From Rhynchonema sp. JSB1_4 (lineage: Eukaryota; Nematoda; Chromadorea; Monhysterida; Xyalidae): a DNA stretch of 64,000 bases. How positions within the stretch are numbered: the stretch's first letter is position 1; every line of letters begins with the position of its first letter. Location of the stretch: positions 33,843 through 97,842 of the forward strand of contig JASAMV010000259.1 in NCBI GenBank assembly GCA_030248065.1. Direction: 5' to 3'. The notes under the pieces are model-generated. The model saw only the letters and a program-made list of their open reading frames with translations, ran no database searches and was not told the origin of the DNA. Positions 1 through 11,322 of this stretch are shown here, piece after piece. A program made the translations under genes and the position numbers.

Positions 1-2657
1 CTACACTAGTCGTCTCGTCGTTGCACTGAAATCTGTTATACGACCACGAACCTCCGCCCCCCTCACCTGACTCATCCCTTGCTTGCAACAAGTCAGGCCA
101 GACTGGTTTTGAGGTTCAGCCGTCTCACGTGCACGTACAGTATACGAGTGCTTCTCAACGCTCATCCAAGCGCAGCTTTCGAGCCTGTGTGCTTGCTTGT
201 TGTGATGTTCGTTTCGTAATAACGTTCTCGGACTAACCGGCCCGGTCTGGCTGGGTATACATTACCTGGTTGGCTTTGTTGGTTCACCCGGTCTCGTTGC
301 TGTACGTGACTCTGACTTATGTTTTGTGCTGTGTTCGCGAGCTTTTTATTACGTACACGTGCCTTCTGCGACTGATAATGTTGCTTGCGCTCGCTATTCT
401 GTGATCGTGAGGCGGCGGACGTTTTTGGATTTTCGCTGGTCTCAGATGCAGTAATTGACTTCGGTCACCCTTCTATTCACGGTAGAACTGTTCGCAATTG
501 TTTGGCGTGTTTCGCATATATGCTTCCGGTCTTTCCGTTTCGGCGGTCTATCCATACGACAATGTATATCGCTGACGCTGACTGTACAATGCTTGAGCGA
601 TGGTCTCCTTGTTGTTTTCCTGCAGGTTATAATCGATCAGACAGCAAATATCATGTTTGCGCATGGCGTTTGCCTTTTCAGTGACTTATGAATTGAGTTC
701 CGGTACACAGAAAAACAGGATGATGTCTGTGCGTGTTGTCTGTTCTACACGTAAATTTCCTGCTTCTTTTCTTCATCCAAGTACGACGACGAACTGAACG
801 TCCTTGCTTTTGCTTCTAAAAAGCTGCTGGTAAACACTCCGTCTTTGTCTGCTGACGTATCGTGTGCCAAGCACGGCTTGGAACTCAACTTCCATCATCA
901 TGACCACACTTTTATCAACGACCGTGCGCTAAAAGTAGAAACCAGTGGCAAAAACAGGTGTTTCGTGTCGTGACGTGTACGGATAACAACATTTGCAGCC
1001 CGTGCGGTGGTACTTGAGAGAGTAGCTTGCGGCTATCTGCAGACCTATGGTATTAGACGACGTCATTCATACGACAGGCACCTTGCTTGGATGGGGTATT
1101 AATTAATTGGACGTTTTAGAGAGTTTCTTGTTGCTAACAAGTTGCTATTTTTATCATAAAATCTAATGCACCCTTGCTCGATTGGCTGTCTGTCGCACTT
1201 CTACGTCATAGGGACAAGGTCATCGTTTACTCACGCTCACGACATTCCTTTGCTCTGTTATTATGATTGTTACGCTTGCAGTTCACCTGCGTGCGTCACA
1301 TTTTGAATTTCTCATTTCTCACAGTTATATGTTTTGCATAATCGCAGTTGTCTGGTATTATTTGATTGTCTTTCCCATACGTATACGGCAAGCAGGCGCT
1401 CGGATTCACACAGATGGAACGTTCAATTTCAATAATTCTTCTATTTCATCTTGTGACCATTCTAATTTCGATGTTTGTCCCCCCGCACGTCAAGACATTG
1501 TTTGTTTTTCATCGTGGGCGTTCTTGAACGCAAGTTCTAAATATAGTTTCACCTGCCGTATTTTTGTGCGACCGGGAAGGAGCCGTGTCTATTTTGTACA
1601 TGTAATAATACATAGCTCTATGCGTCGCACGCACCTCCGCCAAAATGAAAGTATTGAATTTTGTTTTTTGTCCACTCCATTTGCGCACGCGTAGGTGATA
1701 GAATGTTGACAACTTTGAACCTGTTTGATGCATCTCTCTGATGTGGTTTGGTTAGAAAAACACCGTATTGAATTACCAACTGACACACAGTTGCAGTTGC
1801 TAAATTGTGCACGTCTGCTTGAAGTCAGGGGATTTAGTAATGTAAATGTATAAGTTGATTTTTTTTGGTACGTGACTAGCCGAGCAGTTTGAGCACAATT
1901 TATGGGGTTTAAGATGCCACGGGGATACGTGCGTGTCAATAATGTGTGTCTATTGCTGTTTAACTGTTTTTGAGTTCTGATTTGTGATCATGGTCGTAAA
2001 ATGTCACATCATGGCAGCCGAGCACTTCTCTTCTCTCGATATCGGGTGATGCATTTTCTGGATAGTGCATGCGCATGAAAGTGGGTGGGAGGGAGTGATC
2101 GTGGTCCGGTACAAAATGAGACGGAGAACAAAAAAGCGCTTCGCACACTCGTGTAGACGAGACTGAATGTCGTCTCGTGCCTACCTAGTGGCCTTGAGGC
2201 GTTTTTATTCGCTTATTGCCTTCTGTTGCTGCTTGTGTGACCGACGTCGCCATGTGTGAGACTATTTTGATTCAGTTATTCATATGGCATGGCACTACGA
2301 CATGGATTGGAAAAATTCGTAGCGTTCGTTATTACTGATTATTTGTGGCGAAATTAATTTTGATCAATCCAGCAGCCCAGTGAAGTAAAAATATCAAATG
2401 CAGAAAAATGTATGAGGGTTAAGCGCTGTGCACCGCTGTGGTCTTTCCCTGTGGTTCCCAGAGTAATAGGCAATTATTAGACGGCAATAATACATGATCG
2501 AATCACACGATTATTTCGTTGTGCACGCTCTCATGGTTTATGTTGTGTGGATGGGTAGGAGGATGGGTACGCTGGTTTTGTACTACTTTGGATGTTTTGA
2601 TATTCAAAATAACCAGCAAAGAGCTAACCCACTGCAATTAACGTCTGTGCACACAAG

Positions 2658-2894
2658 TACAGTTCCGGGTGCAATTCTAGGCTGAAAGTTGAAGTCGCGT
2701 GCACGCGCGTGCACGCGACTTCCTAATGCTAAAACATAGGCAGCGCACGCCAGCGCACGCGCAAAACTTCGCGTGCACGCGCGTGCACGTGCGTGCACGC
2801 GAAGTTACTTCGACTTTTGCCTATACTTTACACTGTTTCGCACGCGCGTGCACGCGACTTCGACTTTCAGCCTAGAATTGCACCCGGTACTGTA
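2658..2894. mobile_element. MITE-like palindrome with alternating GTGCACGCGC core
   Basis: About 60 nt at the left end (from TACAGT then CCGGGTGCAATTCTAGGC) is repeated in reverse complement at the right end with few differences. Inside lie blocks of alternating purine-pyrimidine sequence built from GTGCACGCGC units. The terminal inverted repeats and length (about 237 bp) fit a non-autonomous DNA transposon. No target-site duplication was resolved. Confidence 0.75.
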
Positions 2895-4718
2895 GGTACA
2901 TCAGATGCGTAGCTGGGCTCAGGTTCCTATGTTTAGGTAGGAACAATGCAAGTTTGGCCATGCAGTATGCCTAATTTGGCAAATCTTTGTATGAGCAGCT
3001 GCTTCAGGTTGCTGTCATTGTACATGGATATCATGCAATGAGTTTCCAAATGTACTACTTGGGTTGGTCAATTGGCACAACCGCTCCTCAAAACCGTCGT
3101 CGCAGTTTATTTCTTTGTTCAATCGGATTACGTAACGGTTTTCCTGTCGTACAAATGTCCGTTTGTACTATCTAATCTATGTATCATTTGCAGTCGCCAT
3201 TTCCTTACAACGCGCGAAATCGTGATATCATGGCTGTTTGCTCAACTACATACATTAATTTCTGCAATTCCATCGTTTGATCTGCATGCGAGTCAGCTCA
3301 ATAAATACTCTTTGGATACAGGCACTTTTGATTTACTACAAAATTTTTACTATTGATGTTGAGCTGTGCGTTTCTTATGCGCGAAATGCAAGAGCTTTAC
3401 CAGTTGATCACAATAACATTTCGTTACAAATATACATAATTGCGCATGACTTCTTTCATGCAACGATCAAAATCTCACGCATTGAATGTTTACAAATCTG
3501 TGCTCTCTTTATTCATTGAAAACGTCGGGTTTTCGCCTTGTTGTTCATTTATTTGCATGCAGTTGTTGTTGTCGTTAGTTAACTTTTTCGATATTTGGTA
3601 CCACCTAAAGTGTGTCGTTCATTACTCACTCACCTTGACTGTTAATATATTTCAGTTACCCTATAATTCGGTACCAGTTTAATGCCCTAATGCCTCAACT
3701 CCTAGTCATAATGAATATTGAATTGAATAAGACCGACCTGTAACCAAACTAACCACAACTTTCCGCCCAGGACCTACTTTTGTGTTCAGCCAGCCTGTCT
3801 TAACATCGACCTGTGCAAAAACTTTCGTGCCCATAATTTCGGTGGGCCTACCAATACTCCTATAAATACCCACATAACACAATATTGTTACCTACCGAAA
3901 TAAGTTTATACCGTACCTACATACGTGTAGGTGCTCCGTGCTCGCGCTCGCATTTTCGAAGTTTAGAAGATTGACTGCTCATGTGCACTGTATTGCACAC
4001 CCGTCTGTGCACTGCAGCAGCCCGGTTTCTGTTTTCGGTTGTTGTTGTCACCAACGCTGTTGTTTTGTGCTGTTGTCACCGCGCTGTTTTATTGAGTGCC
4101 GTGCCTTCGTCGGTGCGCGTATACCCAATATGACCGTGTCAATCTACATAATGGTCGCGCGGAGTCATGCAAATGCGTGCGTTTTGTGTGCACGCGTTCA
4201 AAGTTTCGGCCGCTGCAATAAAGCAAGTTCACTTCTTTTTATGAAACTGTAGCTGCTCGCTGTTCTGCCTCCCTCTGTCCTCCACACATCACATGGCTGG
4301 CAAGAGAGCAGGCATTCGCGTTGTTGTTTGACTCTCTCTCTCTACAAGCGTAGGCTCAGCTCTCAAGTGAAAGTCCTGGCCTTTGATAATTCCAATTCGC
4401 CCAGGTTCATTTTGTTCTGAACGGGTGACGCCCAAAATACTGCTTTTCTACATATGTTATGTTCAATAGAAAGATTTGTATGACGAAACGTAAAATAAAT
4501 AAATGCTGACCAAACTTATTGCTATAAAACCTGTTTCGACTCTTTGTTATCGCAGCGACTTGTTCATGCCGCTGCTGGCGAAACGTAGAAATCGGTTCAT
4601 GTAAGTACTATAACGGCAAGTATCGCTTCAATCACTGAGCGATACATTGTTTCTTTGTCTGGCTCCATTCTTGATGTTTCACACGTGATTAATTCAGGCA
4701 ATTACAGGCATATCACAT

Positions 4719-4890
4719 GGCATGTTGTAAAGCGGTTGACGCAGGTCGCCTCACCGTCATGAAGTAGCTTGCGCCTGCTGGCCCGCTAAAAATGCAGATT
4801 CGTGTTCATTTCTGGTCCTTCTTCGTGACGAACTGCCATGTGCAAACGACTGCGTCCATCGATATGTTTCAACCACTTTGCAGTTACCTA
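4719..4890. mobile_element. Possible MITE, same family as 56216-56376
   Basis: The left end has GTAAAGCGGTTGACGCAGG and the right end carries a diverged reverse complement containing CAACCACTTTGCAGTTAC. A clearer copy of the same termini occurs at 56216-56376. Divergence makes the boundaries approximate. Confidence 0.4.
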
Positions 4891-5089
4891 GCCAACCACA
4901 CCAATAGCTGTGTCCGTGATGCATTTGGTTGATGTACTGCCTGATGCACGTAGGTGCTACCAAGGTTGTGCGTCAGTCAGTGCATTGACCGCAAACGTTA
5001 CCCACATCAGAATAAGCCACAAATCATTATTCACAGCAATATACTGTACATGAACATCAACATTGCCAATCAATGAATCCATCTTGCAG

Positions 5090-8000
5090 CGTCGTGCACC
5101 GGCAATCGATCGGTGACCACAAGTGCACTGTTGCAGGATGACCTGGCACTGAGCGAAGAGAGTGACACTGATAATGACAGTGATGTGATCAGCAACAGAC
5201 CGAACCACGAAAAGGTTTTCCAGTTCACATCCATCAGCTGTGTTGTGTGTAGTGTCCTGTTTGTCGAGTGTGCCCTGCATGGTAATATTCTTCATAGTGA
5301 TCGAAAATGTCAGCTGCCGTGATCCGTAATTTTACTATAAGGAGGGCAGTACGCTGTGCTCGTTTATGACAACTGATTAATGAGAAACGTCCGGGTCCGG
5401 TTAGTTGACGCCTTGTTGCATTTCAGCAGCAGTCCCAGTCTGAGCGCGGTGCCAGCACAAACACCACTGCTGCTGCCCCTAATCCGTCGATCAAAATGGA
5501 CGTGGATCCGTGGGATGTCGACATGATCATTCCGATCGATAAGCCGATCGAACAGAAACAATCGATAATCGATAAATCGGCGGCCACAACAATCGATCCA
5601 GCGGACAAACATGTAAACATCGGACAAACGAGTAAGGAGAAGCACAAGCTGACTGACTCATCCAATCACAAGCACAAGGGCGATGATACGAAACATAAAT
5701 CGGAAAGGTAGGATTTTAATGAGAATTCGCGGAGGTTTCTGGTTATAGCCACCAAACAGCCCCATGGGGCTTTATTGGGGATTTTTCGTCCGAGCACAAA
5801 GTCCGCATCAAAAGTAACCGCCAAAAAAGAAAAAAACAAGAGTACTTGTACTTTGCTGTTGCATAGTATAAACATGAATACCAAGTATTTATGCGACACA
5901 GTCTTGCATCTTATATAAGCTGGCCAACCTTCCAGCGTCCGTTTTGGCAAAATTCCAACTGACCACTTCAGGTCGTCCAAGAAACACAAGTTAAAATCGA
6001 AACCGGTGACAATCGATCTGGACACAACGACATCGCGCACAAGTAAGGACGAACGGAAAGCGGTGGCTCCAAGTCTGGACCGGGACAAGACCGCCAATGA
6101 TATTGTTGGTGACGTGGCAGAATCGTCCGACAACAGCCCCACGACGGTCAAGTGCCGTCTGAGGCTGGATCTGCTGACCGAGCCGTTGCGTCGTCGAGTG
6201 ATGATGCTGTCCCCGTTGCGTGACCCTCCCGAATCAATCGTACCGACGGTGCCAGTGCAACAACCAGACCGATCGATTCGAGACAAGAAACGCGACCAAG
6301 ACAATGACCGGAAACCGGCTGCAGACCAGGATCAACAATCGATGGACGTTGACGATCTGCTCGATGAAATGCCGTTGGACAAGAGAAAATCGCTCAAGAA
6401 CAAGTACAAGTCCCGGTCTGAGCCCGAGTCTCCCCCGGTCACCAAACGCAGCAGTCCCCCCGCTCTCGAGTTGTCTACCACCATCAACAGCACTGATCGG
6501 TCCCCTTCAAGATCAGGCAACAGCCATAGGTCATCCGAAAAGTTACAGTCATCGAAGAAATCTAGTTCCCAAACACACCGCTCCTCTTCTGCTCATCGTT
6601 CGTCGCCGTCCGACAAACACAAAAAGTCCAAGTCTAAGTCCGAACAACAGCCATCATCTACGTTAGCGCCAAGCGAATGCGGTTCTGAGTCGGGTTCGCT
6701 GTTGGAACCACCGCCCGTTCTAGACAAGTACGTCGACAATCTGTGTGCTGCAGACAAATCAACGACAACCAAAGACAACAAAGAAGACTCGAAATCGTCG
6801 TCACCTCATCAAAAGAAGAGCAGCTCTGGAAAGAAACACAAAGAAAGAGAGAAAGAGCGTGAATCAGAGAAACACAAGAGCAACAAGCCGCAACAGGCCG
6901 TCAGTCCCAAACGAGCGCACGTTGAGAAGTCGCCGGAAACGAAAAAGGAACAACATGTGCCCCCGATGAAGCGGCAGAAAGTTGTCCTGGAAGACGACTC
7001 GATTGAAACATTAGTCAAGCAAGACGGTGCTACTGGCCATGTCGACCAAGGTGCTCACAACAACGTGGTCAAGAAGGCCGTACCAAATGGTCTGATTGTT
7101 AAGGTATGTCCTCTTTAGCTATGGTTTGTTAAATTTGGGTGGTTCAGTTTGTTTGAAGCTATTAGTTCTCTGCCAGTGGAGACATTGTTCAGGGGCATAA
7201 CGGCGAAAGCAATCAATGCAGGGCGGGGTCGTATCGAGTTAGGTACCAATTCCTAGTCTTATCACTGAACGAATGACTTGTAGTCTGCCTTCTTTATAGT
7301 GATATGATCCCATTTTTGTGCCAAAAGGACCATTTGCTAGATCGAGTTTCAGTCAGGAAGCGAATCCCAGATTGGGGACGAGACAAACATGTGAGAAATT
7401 GGAGCATTTCTTTGAAAAAACGGGTCACACCAAAGTGGACGAGAGCACGCTGCCGTACGTGAACTCATTCGAACACAGGCGCCATCACAAACGAGTCTGT
7501 CGTCGGGTATCACCACTCCAACGGTGCCCATTGGCAAGGTCGAACCGATCGTGTCCAACACAGCGCCAGTGCTCGCACCCACGCGGCCAGCCAATGTGGA
7601 CAGGGACAACGAGTTGCGACCGTTCGACTACTACCAGAACACACTGGGACGACCCACGAAACATCGCGCTCAGGAACAGGTATTGTGTGGCTTCCACTTG
7701 AATCAGAGTTGACTGAGTGTTGTTGTACTTAGTGCATGACTGGCTGGTTCATGCCAGGATCTGACCAAGCGGGAAAGCTAGCTCGATGACAATTACGTCA
7801 ACAAAGTACAATCAATACGACGAAAATAAAACAAAAAGTCGTAATCACGTCATGCTTATCGTTTTTGCTATTTTTGGGGTCAGACATGAAATAGAAGTAG
7901 CCAGTTTTCACGCTGGTCAAGGTTAGTGGCGGCACGTGTAAATCTTGAAATATCCGTCTCACAAGAAACAGAAAGTCAGGCCAGCCAGGACAGACCTGGT

Positions 8001-11000
8001 CAATCCGATGACCAAATTTGACACTGGTTTGCATTACAGTCAGACAAGATGTTGCGCATTCTGTTGTACCTGGAGGCGATCGTGCATTTTGTGAGCGCCG
8101 TGCGCAAAATGAAGGCCGAAATGCGACCGGAGTCGTCGCGACCCTATCAGATGCTCAAGGACACCAACGAATTGTTGCGGTTAGTCGGATCCACGTCTAT
8201 TTAGGGTTCTTTCAATTTAATATCAGCCATCTAAAATTATACTCTTGAAACTAACGAAGAAATAGGGAAGGAACTCTGTCTAACGGTGTTTGACTGTACT
8301 CGATGTGCCAACTCATGCTTCAGCGACGTGTCCAACCGTTTCTCACAGTCCAGTCAGCAAATAGTGGGCAAGGCACGTCAACACATTGCCAAGGTGCAGG
8401 TGCTGTCATTGCGCGCGCAGTCGGTACTCATGCGGCACATGTACAACTCGTTCAGGTATGCACGTTTTAGGCAATGCTTCCGCACATCTTGGCTGGCCAT
8501 TGCGCCTTCGCTGGCCGAGCCAGCCAAGTTTTTGACAGTATTCGGCGATCATCTGAGAAATGTCAATTCGACCGGCGTAAAGCTTGTTGATGTGAGGCTG
8601 GCTGTGGGAAACGACTTGTCGAGCTGCTTGAATTTACTATTCTCAGTTGAAAATTCGCACACGATCACCGGTGTTCGACCTCTGACCAAACCTACCTCTG
8701 TCATCGAAATTCAAACTGGTTCCTAATATTGCCAATGACATGACATAATTTGGCAGGGAAAAGTCGTTGCGCAACTACCAGTATTTACAAGAGCAAAAGG
8801 AGCAGCCCGGTTCACGGCCCTCGTCGTCCGCAGCCACGTCGAATGCTGGTCAGTTCATGTTGTAGTGACTTCAACTTAGGTTCCTTGAATGTCATTCACA
8901 ATTAGGTGATTCTGGTTTGGTATTCACTGTTCATCGCCGTCGTCGCTTTCAGCAGTGATTTTGGTGTGCGTTTTGAGGCTTAGGCTAACATTTGGGCCTG
9001 GGACCAGCGGTGACCTTGAAGCCTGAACTAGAGTTTGAGCTCTAGAACCCGCAGTGTCGGTTCACGCCGTGAAAACGCTACCGCTGAGACCGAGTTTTGC
9101 GAGTGCCTATTTTTCATGCATTGCCGACGCTTTTCTCTGTCACCACAGAGCCACATTTTCAATCCGAAATCAGCATTCGAACAAGCTGTTCATTCCAGAT
9201 GGTTTTCGTTTTTCGTTTCGTTTTACTTTTCATGGTTGTAACCATAAGGCATACATATGCGCAACATCAATACAGTTATTGATAAAATGGATCGCATAAC
9301 CTTATATAGTAAGTTTCTAATTTAGTTGCCTCATGGATTCGTACAGACGCAGGGAAACTCCCGTTCGAAGTCGAGGCAAGCAACAAGCTCAACACACATA
9401 GTCAACAAGCCAGGCAGCTAACACACAGCTTGTGCGACTGAAACATTCGAAACGCACACGAGGCAACTGCGTGGCTGGTTGACTGTGTGTTGAGCTTGTT
9501 GCCTGCCTTCGAACCGCAGTTTCCCTGCGTCTGTAAAAGTGCATGAGGCAACGAAATTAGAAATTTACTATACTAACAATAAAATGTTTGTGATTATCGC
9601 AGTTATCGCGGTTTTGAAGAAGACAAAATGTTGTGCTGTGAGCATATATCCGATGATTTGCCACATCTCTGATATAGCCAGTGCTGATGAACTGAATAAT
9701 AGCAAACAACGAGCATTGAACTGCAGTGCCGCCAGTCAGTGGCCCGTCAGCCCCGTTGTCCGCCAGTGCGCACCACGACCATCTGTCCAGCCCCACGCCA
9801 TCGCCTGCGAGTTCGACGGGCTCGAACGGTTCGGTGCCGCCCGGTTATGTCATGATACCGCAGACCGTCGAACAGATACAGGTGTGTATAGTCCAGCCAC
9901 GAACTCATGAGACGACTTATTTTGAAGTTGACTTGTACGGATCCAATAATGTTCCGGTTCCACGTATTTCGGAAGTGAAAGAACGAGAAACATGTATTTT
10001 TTTAAAACCACGCTCTCCACCTCGGTGCGTAAACGGACATGAAAATAAATACAAAACAGGGTGTGCAAGTAAGCCCATTCTCTTTCTTTTGTTTGCGAAA
10101 ACACGTGTAACCGGCGCATTTTTTAGTCTGGCCAAGCAAGCTTTAAGAAGGGTCGTCTCATGAGCTCGTGGTTGGACTATACGCAGTCGGCCTTTGTAAC
10201 GTATCACTTGGACGCATTTTCGTTCGTTGTACGGGTTATTATTGCTGAGTTCATCCTTGTGGTCATGGTACGGGACAACAATAGCAAGCACGGTTTTCCC
10301 ACTTATGGAGACCTGATTGGCTGGGAGTCGTCATTTTCACGACGATGGATATTCGCTACATAAAGTGGTTGATTTTAATGCCAGATTTGTATGTCAAAAT
10401 ATTGGGGCGAAATGGACTTACAGATGGCTTTGGTCTTTTCACAGCAAGACACGTGCAACACGAATAAGACGGGAAAAGTTGTAACCGCAATATGAGCCTT
10501 CACCGTATAGGATGGGCACTATAAAGTTGTTAAAATTGTATAAAGTGTTCAAATGTTTACAGAAACATCAGCTGGCATTATTACACAATTTGATGTTCGC
10601 CGATCACTGGTGGTCACAGGCGGACGCGAAAACGGTCAATGAAGATAGAGGTGCGTGAGCGAATGTCGGATTTATGTTCGGGTCTTAAGTCGACCTTGTT
10701 TGTTGGTTGGTTTATTGCTCTCAGTGACGCATAAAATCATGCACGTAAATTAGTGATAGAAGCAAAGTTACAAGACCGGGTGGGACAATTACGGAAATGA
10801 AAATAGTTACAACACTGGTTATAACAAAACCACAGCAAATAAAAGCTACAAAAAGCGCCAAGGAGAGAGAAAAATCACGGACATCAGGACAGATCACAGG
10901 ACATGTTAACAGAACTGGAAATTATGCATTAATCCTCGTCCTCGTCAAACGACAAATGTCGGGCCTTGTTTGTGCTGGATTCCTTGTGCCGTACAATGTG

Positions 11001-11322
11001 TTGTGGCATAGTACGTGCTAAGTATTAGATCGTCCTCCGTAAAACGTCACCTACCCAGCTGCGCTCGTCGACTCACAAAAATTATTAATATGCAGCTGCA
11101 TATTATTAGCACATGCGAATGCGCGCACTGCGATTAGACGGAGGGATGGTGTGAGAAAAATTGTCATTCTAAAAATCGTGCGTTTCAGAATTCTTCGCCC
11201 ATCTGGACAAAATCTGCGGCACGCTCCGACACGACGCCTCGCTCTACGAATTGTCAGTGTACCTGCTTTCGGCCGTTCACTGGCTACGTGACATGACCAG
11301 TGCACCGTCGAATGCTTCTTGA
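5090..11322 (+). CDS. AFF/lilli-like: AF4/FMR2 family (Lilliputian-type) transcription elongation factor, C-terminal part
   Basis: Spliced gene, 5' incomplete. Exons: 5090-5214, 5427-5707, 5972-7103, 7479-7679, 8040-8179, 8324-8455, 8757-8848, 9727-9881, 10563-10650, 11189-11322. All have GT-AG borders and their phases add up to about 826 codons. AFF proteins scaffold the super elongation complex that recruits P-TEFb to RNA polymerase II in the nucleus. What shows this: an acidic-serine stretch (LALSEESDTDNDSD) in the first exon; a long Ser/Lys/Pro-rich exon at 5972-7103; then the C-terminal homology domain with KMLRILLYLEAIVHFV, a Ser-Pro linker (SSPTPSPASSTGSNGS), ADHWWSQAD, and the ending LSVYLLSAVHWLRDM, close to the family's usual ...GLHWLR end. 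Sequence 7300-7478 may hold another exon, but no frame joins cleanly. Two MITEs sit in the 8849-10562 introns. The N-terminal homology domain was not seen. Confidence 0.88.
9304..9572. mobile_element. MITE in AFF intron with long terminal inverted repeats
   Basis: The left end (TATAGTAAGTTTCTAAT, then TTGCCTCAT, CAGACGCAGGGAAACT and CAACAAGCTCAACACAC) is mirrored at the right end by GTGTGTTGAGCTTGTTG, AGTTTCCCTGCGTCTG, ATGAGGCAA and ATTAGAAATTTACTATA. Arms are about 105 nt with a short spacer. It lies in the intron between AFF exons 8757-8848 and 9727-9881. Confidence 0.85.
9886..10182. mobile_element. MITE directly after an AFF splice donor
   Basis: Terminal inverted repeats of about 31 nt: the left starts GTATAGTCCAGCCACGA, the right ends TCGTGGTTGGACTATAC. 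The left end begins 4 nt inside the intron whose donor is at 9882. A 22-nt internal piece (CACGCTCTCCACC then GGTGCGTAA) recurs with one change at about 21346-21367 in the sPLA2 gene, so a related element may lie there. Confidence 0.85.

Larger units (their letters stand above)
1..5089. other. No gene recognised; probable AFF intron or upstream DNA
   Basis: The stretch before the first convincing exon is T-rich on the plus strand. Its reading frames are short, rich in Cys, Phe and Leu, and show no splice-bracketed domain I recognise. The first AFF exon at 5090 starts inside a codon, so at least one coding exon must lie further upstream, either here and unseen or outside the window. The stretch holds a palindromic element at 2658-2894 and a weaker inverted-repeat element at about 4719-4890. 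I see no RNA gene or promoter I could defend. Confidence 0.5.

Noticed and set aside
385..1694. Open frames upstream of AFF as possible first exons
   Set aside because: None shows the AFF N-terminal homology region or a donor in the phase needed by the exon at 5090.
5666..6304. 212-codon minus-strand frame opposite the AFF Ser-rich exon
   Set aside because: It is the antisense shadow of a real exon and also crosses a supported splice boundary.
7300..7478. Possible extra AFF exon with GPFARSSFSQEANP
   Set aside because: Suggestive composition, but the exons at 5972-7103 and 7479-7679 already join in phase 0, and no acceptor upstream gives an open frame that also ends at a donor.
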